Source: Bacillota bacterium
Lineage (GTDB): Bacteria; Bacillota; Sulfobacillia; RBS10-35; JAJYVM01
DNA length: 11,670 nucleotides
Assembly (NCBI GenBank): GCA_021792015.1
Contig: JAJYVM010000083.1
Location: forward strand, 1-11,670
Direction: 5' to 3'
Shown: positions 1-5,957 of the stretch, one piece after another
How the letters are laid out: each line of letters begins with the position of its first letter
Position numbering within the stretch: the first letter of the stretch is position 1
Notes under the pieces: model-generated
The model's input: only the letters and a program-made list of their open reading frames with translations
What the model was told of the DNA's origin: nothing
The model's database searches: none
Program-made: the position numbers and the translations under genes

Positions 1-101
1 ACCTCGCTTCGTTGGAAAACCCAACGCCGCATTCGCGGCGAATTTCGTCACCTCCTGCTTCCTGCAGGGCGCAAATGCAGACGGGGCGAAGCAGTTCGAC
101 T
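1..101 (+). other. Leader/intergenic region with two adjacent hairpins
   Basis: This less GC-rich stretch precedes the mutase gene. CGTTGG at 10-15 pairs with CCAACG at 21-26 around an AAAAC loop, and CGCCGC at 25-30 pairs with GCGGCG at 35-40 around ATTC. The two stems share bases 25-26, so they exclude each other at the boundary. No T-run follows the second stem, so a classical terminator is not supported. A CCTCC at 52-56 could pair with the SD GGAGG at 102-106. No clear sigma70 promoter was recognised. The region could be the end of an upstream transcription unit or the leader of the mutase. Confidence 0.4.
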
Positions 102-106
102 GGAGG
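102..106 (+). promoter_or_regulatory. Ribosome binding site that decides the mutase start
   Basis: GGAGG is spaced 8 nt from the ATG at 115 and only 2 nt from the ATG at 109, so the downstream ATG is the likely initiator. Confidence 0.75.
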
Positions 107-114
107 CGATGGTC

Positions 115-1488
115 ATGGCCGTGCCGCTGCACGTATTTCGCGAATACGACATCCGGGGCAGGGCGGATGGTGAGATCACGCCGGAATTCGCGCGCCTGCT
201 CGGTCTGGCCTTCGGCAGGCAGGCGGGGGGCGGCAGCGTGGTGCTGGGCCGCGACAACCGTCGCTCCTCGCCCGCCCTGGCGGCCGCCGCCGCGGACGGG
301 CTGCGCGCCGCCGGCTGCGATGTCGTCGACATCGGCCTCTGCGTAACCCCCTGTTTCTATTTCGCGCGGGAACACCTCGGCGTGAAGCCCGGCATGATGG
401 TGACCGCCAGCCACAACCCCGGCGATGAGAACGGGTTCAAGCTGGCGCTCGGGCGCTCGACCCTCTACGGCGAGGAGATCGCCGGCCTGGGCCGCGCCAT
501 GGCGGCGGGCCCGGCGCCGGCCTCCACGCCGGGCGGCCTGCGCCAGATCGACCTCGGCGCCGCCTACCTCGACGCCATCGCCGAGCGGGTGCGCCTGGCG
601 CGCCCGCTGAAGGTCGTCTGCGACTGTGGCGACGGCACGGCGTCCCTGTTCGCGCCCAAGCTGCTGCGCCGCCTCGGCTGCGAGGTGACGGAGCTATTCT
701 GCGGCAACGACCCGGATTTCCCCCACCACCACCCCGACCCCGCCCGCCCGGAGAACCTGCGCGACCTGATCGCCACGGTTCGCCGCACGGGCGCGGATCT
801 GGGGCTCGGCTTCGACGGCGACGGCGACCGCCTGGGCGCGGTCGCCGACGATGGGGGCATCCTCTGGGGGGACACCCTGATGATGCTGTTCTGGCGGGAG
901 ATCCTGCCGGCCCACCCGGGGGCCGAGGTCCTGGTCGAGGTCAAATGCTCGCAGGCGCTCTACGACGAGGCCGAGCGGCTCGGCGGCCGGCCGTTCTTCC
1001 ACCGCACCGGCCACTCCTACATCAAGGCGACGCTGTACGGCCGAAACCTGCTGTTCGCCGGCGAGATGTCGGGGCACCTCTTCTTCCACGACGAGTACTT
1101 CGGCTACGATGACGCCCTGTACGCCGGGGCGCGGCTGCTGCGGCTGCTTGCGGGGGCCGGGGGCCGCCCCCTGTCCGCCCTGGCCCGCGAGCTGCCGCAT
1201 TACGCGGCGACGCCCGAAGTGCGCGTCACCTGCGCCGACGCCGAGAAATTCCGCATCGTGGACGCCCTCCGGGCGGACTTCGCCGCGCGGCTGCCGGTCG
1301 TGGATGTGGACGGTGCGCGCGTGCTCTTCCCGGAAGGCTGGGGCCTGGTCCGCGCCTCGAACACGCAGCCGGCCCTGGTGCTCCGCTGTGAAGGGCGGAC
1401 GCAGTCCGCCCTCCACACGATCTGCGACGCGATGGGGACGGCACTGGCGCGCTATCCCGAGGTCGGCGCCATCGACTGGGGGATCTGA
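115..1488 (+). CDS. Phosphomannomutase/phosphoglucomutase (alpha-D-phosphohexomutase)
   Basis: Cytosolic enzyme that interconverts hexose 1- and 6-phosphates (mannose and/or glucose), feeding nucleotide-sugar and polysaccharide synthesis. The 457-residue protein has the full set of phosphohexomutase signatures: an N-terminal FREYDIRG motif, the phosphoserine loop TASHNP (Ser about residue 99), the metal loop DGDGDR (about 234-239), the sugar-specificity loop GEMSGH (about 316-321), and the C-terminal phosphate-binding loop RASNTQP (about 413-419). Length is normal for the AlgC/ManB-type family. The start at 115 is preferred over the ATG at 109 because GGAGG at 102-106 lies 8 nt before 115 but only 2 nt before 109. 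The gene is alone on its strand here, and its 3' end overlaps the convergent BtuF-like gene by 37 bp. Family membership is sure; mannose versus glucose preference cannot be read from sequence. Confidence 0.95.
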   Translation: MAVPLHVFREYDIRGRADGEITPEFARLLGLAFGRQAGGGSVVLGRDNRRSSPALAAAAADGLRAAGCDVVDIGLCVTPCFYFAREHLGVKPGMMVTASHNPGDENGFKLALGRSTLYGEEIAGLGRAMAAGPAPASTPGGLRQIDLGAAYLDAIAERVRLARPLKVVCDCGDGTASLFAPKLLRRLGCEVTELFCGNDPDFPHHHPDPARPENLRDLIATVRRTGADLGLGFDGDGDRLGAVADDGGILWGDTLMMLFWREILPAHPGAEVLVEVKCSQALYDEAERLGGRPFFHRTGHSYIKATLYGRNLLFAGEMSGHLFFHDEYFGYDDALYAGARLLRLLAGAGGRPLSALARELPHYAATPEVRVTCADAEKFRIVDALRADFAARLPVVDVDGARVLFPEGWGLVRASNTQPALVLRCEGRTQSALHTICDAMGTALARYPEVGAIDWGI

Positions 1489-2270
1489 GCCCCGTTCAGG
1501 AGATCGACCAGCAGCTGCAGGCCGTCCACCAGAAGCGGCCCCGGCCGCCCGAAGAGGCGCTCGGGCAGCGTGAAGACACGTCCCGAGCGGACGGCCTCCA
1601 GCTGGTCCCAACCCGGCCGCTTGGCCACGGCATCCACGCGCTGCACGCGCTGCAGGGTGCCGCACCAGCAGAGCAGGACGAAGTCCGGGGCCCGCGACAG
1701 CACGTCCGCGTCGGCGACGGGCCGGCTGCGCGCCTCCAGGTCCGCGAAAACGTTGCGCCCGCCGGCCAGCCGGCTCATCTCGGTGATCCAGGAGTCGCGG
1801 CCCGGGGTGATGAGCGGTTTCGGCCACCACTCCCAGTAGAGGGAGGGCGACCCCGGCACGGCCCGCGCGGCCGCCGCCGCGATGCGATCGCGCAGCTCGC
1901 CGACGACCTGCCTGGCCCGCTCACGCACCCCGATGGCGTCGCCAGCCAGCAGGATGCTCTCGAGGGTGCCCTCCAGGGTCTCGGGGTCCAAGACCACATA
2001 GGGCAGCCGGCGCGCTGCCAGCGCAGCCACGTTGCGCTCCATGCCGGGCACGCTGAGCGATGCCAGCACCAGATCCGGCTTGAGGTCCGCGATGCGATCC
2101 ATATCGGCCGAGAGGTCGGAGCCGACACGCGGCCTTCCGGCGACTTCCGCGCTGTCCGACCAGTCGTCGACGCCGACGAGCTGATCGGCGCATCCGAGGG
2201 CGATGGCGATCTCCGTATTGCTGGGACAGAGCGACACCAGGCGCACGGGGCATTCCCCCCACGCGCCCAT
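1452..2270 (-). CDS. BtuF-like cobalamin/metal-binding protein (helical-backbone periplasmic-binding fold), no signal peptide
   Basis: 272 residues of the BtuF/FecB-type fold (COG0614). The N-terminus shows VRLVSLCPSNTEIAIALG, followed by VGVDDWSD, then the lobe pattern LKPDLVLAS, then LYWEWWPKPLITPG and a C-terminal lobe with APDFVLLCWCG and PGWDQLEAVRSGRVF. This matches the stand-alone 'cobalamin-binding protein' type. No signal peptide or lipobox precedes the first beta-strand, so export is not evident and a cytosolic protein is possible. An alternative GTG start at 2246 would begin directly at the family core; it has GGGGGGAA 6 nt upstream, whereas the ATG at 2270 has a weaker GAGG about 10 nt upstream. 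The gene begins 12 nt after the DppC-like gene and is probably cotranscribed with it. Its 3' end overlaps the convergent mutase gene. The ligand (cobalamin, heme or siderophore) is inferred only from the family. Confidence 0.85.
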   Translation of the reverse strand: MGAWGECPVRLVSLCPSNTEIAIALGCADQLVGVDDWSDSAEVAGRPRVGSDLSADMDRIADLKPDLVLASLSVPGMERNVAALAARRLPYVVLDPETLEGTLESILLAGDAIGVRERARQVVGELRDRIAAAAARAVPGSPSLYWEWWPKPLITPGRDSWITEMSRLAGGRNVFADLEARSRPVADADVLSRAPDFVLLCWCGTLQRVQRVDAVAKRPGWDQLEAVRSGRVFTLPERLFGRPGPLLVDGLQLLVDLLNGAQIPQSMAPTSG

Positions 2271-2282
2271 TATCGCACCGCC

Positions 2283-3191
2283 TCAGACGGGTCGCTGGTC
2301 CATGGCCGACTTCGGGTCGAGGAAGTTGGATATGGCCTCGCCGAAGAGGTTGAAGGCCAGCACCGTCACCATGATGACCAGGCCCGGGAAGATCGACTCC
2401 CACGGCGCGATCAGCAGCGACTGCCGGCCCTCGTTGATGATGGAGCCCCACGTCGGCGTCGGGGGCACGACGCCGAGGCCGAGGTAGTCGAGCCCGGCCT
2501 CGACCAGGATGGCGATCGGGATGTTGAACGTCGCGAACACGGTCAGGGTCTGCAGCACGTTGGGCAGGATGTGCTTGCCGATCAGGCGGGTGTCGCGGGC
2601 GCCGCCGGCCCGGGCCGCCTCCACGTAGGTGGTCTCGCGGAGCGTCAGGGTCGAGGCGTGGGTCAGGCGCGCGTATCCGGGGATCGAGCCGATACCGATG
2701 GCCAGCATGACGTTGAGCACCCCGGACCCGAAGAAGGCCAGGATCAGGATGGCCAGCAGGATGAACGGGAAGGCCAGGAACATGTCCATGATGCGCATGA
2801 TCACCTGCTCGACGGTGCCGCCGACCAGGCCGGCGACCATGCCGAGCAGGGCGCCGGGCACGGCGCCGATGATCACGGAGATGAAGCCGACCAGCAGCGA
2901 GATCCGGCTGCCGTAGATCACGCGCGAGAAGATGTCGCGCCCGAAGAGGTCCGTCCCGAACGGGTGGGCCAGCGACGGGGGCAGGAACGAGGCCGCCGGG
3001 TTCGGCGTGTTCGGCGGATAGGGCGCGATCCGGTTGGCGAAGATCGCCACCAGGATGATGAAGATCAGGTACACGAGCGAGATCATGGCAGGCTTGTTGT
3101 GCCGCAGGGAGCGCCAGAACTGGGCCCAGCGCGAGGGCTGGGCCGGCCGCTCCCCTTCGAAGCCGGGTGTCGACGTCAGCGGTTGCTGCAT
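2283..3191 (-). CDS. ABC transporter permease, DppC/OppC type
   Basis: 302-residue inner-membrane subunit of a dipeptide/oligopeptide/nickel-type ABC importer. A cytoplasmic N-terminal tail (about 1-33) is followed by a first membrane helix (about 35-52), the periplasmic signature HPFGTDLFGRDIFSR (about 77-90) typical of DppC-type subunits, then further helices at about 97-125, 135-155, 215-235 and 265-285. The ATPase-contact EAA loop reads EAARAGGARDTRLIGKHILPN (about 191-211) and is intact. Only a weak SD (GAAGGGCGG, spaced about 12 nt) precedes the ATG, so translation may depend on coupling to the DppB-like gene, whose stop is 20 nt upstream. No ATPase or peptide-binding protein gene is adjacent, so the substrate is unknown. 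The family call is firm; 'dipeptide' is a family label, not a demonstrated substrate. Confidence 0.93.
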   Translation of the reverse strand: MQQPLTSTPGFEGERPAQPSRWAQFWRSLRHNKPAMISLVYLIFIILVAIFANRIAPYPPNTPNPAASFLPPSLAHPFGTDLFGRDIFSRVIYGSRISLLVGFISVIIGAVPGALLGMVAGLVGGTVEQVIMRIMDMFLAFPFILLAILILAFFGSGVLNVMLAIGIGSIPGYARLTHASTLTLRETTYVEAARAGGARDTRLIGKHILPNVLQTLTVFATFNIPIAILVEAGLDYLGLGVVPPTPTWGSIINEGRQSLLIAPWESIFPGLVIMVTVLAFNLFGEAISNFLDPKSAMDQRPV

Positions 3192-3211
3192 GGCAGGATT
3201 GCCCGCCCTTC

Positions 3212-4153
3212 CTACCGGTACTGAATCCGGGGGTCAACCACTCCATAGGCCACGTCGGTGAGCAGGTTGACCAGCACGAAGGCGAGCGCCAGCACGATCA
3301 CGCAGGCCTGCACCTGGATGTAGTCGCGCCCCGTCACCGAGTTGATCAGCAGCGAGCCGATCCCCGGCCGCGCGAACACTTCCTCGATGATGGCCGTGCC
3401 GCCGACGATGGAGCCGACGTAAAGACCGACGACGGCCAGCACCGGCAGCATGGCGTTGCGCATCGCATGCTTGTAGATCACGATGCGCCCCGACAGGCCC
3501 TTGGCGCGCGCCGTGCGGATGTAGTCCTCGTGCAGGACGGTGAGCAGGCTCGAGCGCGTCATGCGCGTCAGGAAGGCGTGAAAGCCGGCGCCGAGCGCGA
3601 TCGCGGGCAGGATGGTGTGCGCCATCAGGTCGCCGAAGTTGCTGAAGCTGCCGCCGCCGATGGCCGGCAGCCAGCCGAGGTCGCCCGCGAACACCAAAAG
3701 GGACACGATGCCGATGAGAAAGCTCGGCGCGGCCAGCTCCAGCAGCGAGAGGATCACGGAGCCGTGGTCGAGCCACGTGTTCGCCTTGACGGCGGCGAGG
3801 ACGCCGAGGGGGATGCCGACGATCACGGAGATGATGGTGGCCAGGACGCCCAGCACCAGCGTGTAGGGCAGCGCCACCTCGATCTGCAGCGCGGCCGGCT
3901 CGTTGGTGAGGAAGGACGTCCCCAGGTTGCCCTGGAGAAGGTTGCCGAGGTAGCGGACGTACTGCACGGGCAGGGGCTGGTTCAGGCCCCACTGCGCGTC
4001 CAGGCCGGCCTCGCGCGAGGCGGTCGCGAACGGGCCGAGCAGCACCGCGGCGGGGTTTCCCGGGAGGCTGTGCACCACCAAAAAGACGATGGTGACCACG
4101 CCCCACACGAGGGGGATCAACAGCAGGATGCGGCGCACGATGTAGGTCGCCAT
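3212..4153 (-). CDS. ABC transporter permease, DppB/OppB type
   Basis: 313-residue inner-membrane permease that should pair with the adjacent DppC-like subunit. It starts with the typical MATYIVRRILLLIPLVWGVV helix (about 6-28), has the periplasmic segment GLNQPLPVQYVRYL (about 56-69), helices near 97-122, 133-157, 235-255 and 282-303, an EAA loop with RTARAKGLSGRIVIYKHAMRN (about 213-233), and the usual end YGVVDPRIQYR. The start is supported by GGAGG at 4164-4168 and GAGG at 4159-4162 on the minus strand. The gene follows a 258-bp gap after the M81 peptidase gene. That gap is where a substrate-binding protein gene might be expected, but none is present. Intact and full-length; substrate unknown. 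Confidence 0.93.
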   Translation of the reverse strand: MATYIVRRILLLIPLVWGVVTIVFLVVHSLPGNPAAVLLGPFATASREAGLDAQWGLNQPLPVQYVRYLGNLLQGNLGTSFLTNEPAALQIEVALPYTLVLGVLATIISVIVGIPLGVLAAVKANTWLDHGSVILSLLELAAPSFLIGIVSLLVFAGDLGWLPAIGGGSFSNFGDLMAHTILPAIALGAGFHAFLTRMTRSSLLTVLHEDYIRTARAKGLSGRIVIYKHAMRNAMLPVLAVVGLYVGSIVGGTAIIEEVFARPGIGSLLINSVTGRDYIQVQACVIVLALAFVLVNLLTDVAYGVVDPRIQYR

Positions 4154-4411
4154 GACGTCCTCGCCTCCACCGCCGGCGGCACGGGAGGCAGCCGGCGGGC
4201 AATCGCTGTCCCAGGGAGAGGGAGCCGGTGAAGGGCCCGCGCCGGCCGCGCCACCTGACGCGAATCGCGCGTGAGCGCGAGACCCGCGTCACTTCTTCGC
4301 CGGCCGGCGCGCAGCTTCCTACAACCCCTTCACCGCGCACGTGTGGCAGGTGAGGCAGTTCACGGCACGTCAGGCGCGTGTCCGTCCGGGCGCCGGGCAG
4401 GGCCCGGGAAG
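4154..4411 (-). other. 258-bp spacer between the M81 peptidase and permease genes
   Basis: This is the longest non-coding gap in the minus-strand run. It holds a short GC hairpin just after the peptidase stop (CCGGG at 4393-4397 with CCCGG at 4403-4407, no T-run), a 14-codon Cys-rich open frame (4319-4363), and the SD of the DppB-like gene. No recognisable promoter or residue of a substrate-binding protein gene was seen. Any mRNA processing or independent promoter here is unproven. Confidence 0.5.
4319..4363 (-). CDS. Putative 14-codon Cys-rich mini-ORF (CxxCHxC)
   Basis: A GTG-to-TAG frame that would encode VNCLTCHTCAVKGL. It contains three cysteines spaced CxxCxxC, with a histidine after the second, so the first half matches the CxxCH heme-attachment or metal-ligand pattern. 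An in-frame TGA lies two codons upstream of the GTG, so this cannot be the tail of a longer frame unless there is a frameshift. No convincing SD precedes it. It starts 48 nt after the M81 stop. I do not recognise a family. The cysteine density and placement between two related genes are suggestive, but a 14-codon frame can arise by chance. Confidence 0.2.
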   Translation of the reverse strand: MNCLTCHTCAVKGL

Positions 4412-5893
4412 TCACGCCCCCGGGTAGCGCGCCTCCGCATCCAGCGGCGCGACCGGACGCCGCAATCGCCGGTACGGATAGGTCCGCAGGTTGCACGAAC
4501 TGAGGCCGGGCGTGTCGGCGGTCATGATGCGCCGGGCCACAGGGTTGAAGCCGGCGCGGAAGTGATTGCTGGACTTCAGCGCCACGATGTCGCAACGTGT
4601 CACGTCGATGCCGTGGAGCAGGAACACCTCGGGGTCGAGGACCTGGCTCCGCACCGAGGCGACCAGCACGTCGACGCCTTCGATCTGCAGCCGCGCCATG
4701 GGGCCGAGATCGACCTGCCGCCCCCGTCCCATGGGGCTCTGCTGAACGAAGCGGCCGTCGGTGAGGCTCTTGACGTGGGCGGTCGCCTCGATGGGCTCGC
4801 CATGGATGGGGTAGGTCCGGCCGCCCAGCCGCACGGCGATGGAGGCGCCGGCGCCCGCCGCGTGGGCCTGGGCCGCCGTCTCCGGATCCCAGATGAATCC
4901 GAACGCCGTGCGCGCGGGCCGCGCCGCCAGGATGGCCCGCAGGAAGTGGGTGCCGTCGCCGGGCGCCCCGGCGCCCGGGTTGTCCGAAGTGTCGTTGACC
5001 ACGATCGGGCCGCCGAGCTCGCGGGCCGCCGCCACGGCCTGGCGCACCGCCTCGGGCCCGTCGGGATCATGGCGGTCGAACTCGGCGCGCCGCGCCCAGA
5101 CGAACGCGGCCGCCTCCCGCGCCGCGGCGCGCGCCAGCTCGGGGTCGCCGTCGGCGACGGCCAGCACCGAGGCGCCGCACTGCGGGATGTCCGTGTGTGA
5201 GAAACCGTGGAAGAAGGCCACGTCGAGGATGCCGGGGCGCTGCTCCAGCTCGCGGCAGAACGCGTTGATCGCCCGCACGGGGTCGAGGTCGCTGGTCGAG
5301 GTCGGCGTGATCAGGGGCAGGGTCTCCAGGGCCATGACCGGCCGCAGCCGGCCCGCCAGGACCGCCGCGATGCAGTCGACGGCCTCGACCCCGCGGTCGT
5401 AGGCGTCGGTGTGCGGGTACAGGTGGACGCCGAAGCAGGCCGTCGCCGGCGCCAGCATCTCCGGCGCCAGGTTGCCGTGCAGGTCCAGGGTCGTCACGAC
5501 CGGCACGCGCGCCCCGACCACCTCGCGCACCGCCCGCAGCGTGGCCGTCTCGATGTCGTCGCAGCCCTCGGCCACGCCCGCGCCGTGCAGGTCCAGCGCG
5601 ACGGCGTCGACCGGCAGCGCGGCGCGCAGGGCATCCGTGAGGCGGCCGAGCAGCGTGGCGAAGGCCGATGCCGCGATGGTGCCCGACGGGGTCGCCGACG
5701 CCTGCACCAGGGGCACGACGCTCGCCCCGTGGCGCCGCGCCGCATCCAGCATGCCGCCGAGATAGCTGCGCACGCCGTCGTTGGCCGCCACCAGCTCGGC
5801 GCCGGCCTGGACGCGGAAGTCGCCGAGCGCCGTGGGCAGGGCGAAGGTGTTGGTCTCATGCGAGATGCCGCCAATGGCCAGTCGGAAGCTCAT
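4412..5893 (-). CDS. M81 family metallopeptidase, MlrC-like
   Basis: 493 residues, normal length for the M81 (DUF1485/MlrC) family, whose founding member acts late in microcystin breakdown; other members are found beside peptide transporters. Signatures: GGISHETNTF (about 8-17), ALDLHGAG (about 99-106), TTLDLHGN (about 134-141) and YPHTDAYDRG (about 159-168), which supply likely zinc ligands, then FFHGFSHTDIPQCG (about 227-240). The C-terminal MlrC domain shows NDTSDNPGAGAPGDGT (about 300-315), KSSNHFRAGFNPVA and the family-typical end with CNLRTYPYRRLRRPVAPLD. No signal peptide, so cytosolic. The start is supported by GGGGAG with 7 nt spacing. Adjacent permease genes suggest that an imported peptide or amide is its substrate. 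The true substrate is unknown; microcystin need not be involved. Confidence 0.92.
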   Translation of the reverse strand: MSFRLAIGGISHETNTFALPTALGDFRVQAGAELVAANDGVRSYLGGMLDAARRHGASVVPLVQASATPSGTIAASAFATLLGRLTDALRAALPVDAVALDLHGAGVAEGCDDIETATLRAVREVVGARVPVVTTLDLHGNLAPEMLAPATACFGVHLYPHTDAYDRGVEAVDCIAAVLAGRLRPVMALETLPLITPTSTSDLDPVRAINAFCRELEQRPGILDVAFFHGFSHTDIPQCGASVLAVADGDPELARAAAREAAAFVWARRAEFDRHDPDGPEAVRQAVAAARELGGPIVVNDTSDNPGAGAPGDGTHFLRAILAARPARTAFGFIWDPETAAQAHAAGAGASIAVRLGGRTYPIHGEPIEATAHVKSLTDGRFVQQSPMGRGRQVDLGPMARLQIEGVDVLVASVRSQVLDPEVFLLHGIDVTRCDIVALKSSNHFRAGFNPVARRIMTADTPGLSSCNLRTYPYRRLRRPVAPLDAEARYPGA

Positions 5894-5900
5894 GCACCCG

Positions 5901-5914
5901 CTCCCCTTCCGGGG
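5901..5914 (-). promoter_or_regulatory. SD of the M81 gene within a small GNRA-loop hairpin
   Basis: On the minus strand AAGGGGAG (5901-5908) is the SD, 7 nt from the ATG. The G-tract also pairs with CCCC (5911-5914) around a GGAA loop, a GNRA tetraloop, giving a 4-bp all-GC stem that would mask part of the SD. In such GC-rich DNA it may be incidental. Confidence 0.35.
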
Positions 5915-5957
5915 TGGGGCCTTTCGTGAGCCGGTGGCGGGCTCCTGCCGTCCCCCG

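Noticed and set aside
49..58. CACCTCC-containing stretch resembling the 3' end of 16S rRNA
   Set aside because: Only about seven bases match, with no flanking rRNA sequence, so it is not an rRNA fragment.
694..1830. Minus-strand frame antisense to the mutase gene
   Set aside because: The mutase has all family signatures on the plus strand. The antisense translation is low-complexity with no domain and overlaps two real genes.
4393..4407. Hairpin after the M81 stop as an intrinsic terminator
   Set aside because: The stem is only 5 bp and no T-run follows on the transcribed strand.
3234..4595. Minus-strand frame spanning the peptidase tail, gap and DppB-like gene in another frame
   Set aside because: No domain; the in-frame DppB-like and M81 proteins explain the region. 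It does not supply the missing substrate-binding protein.
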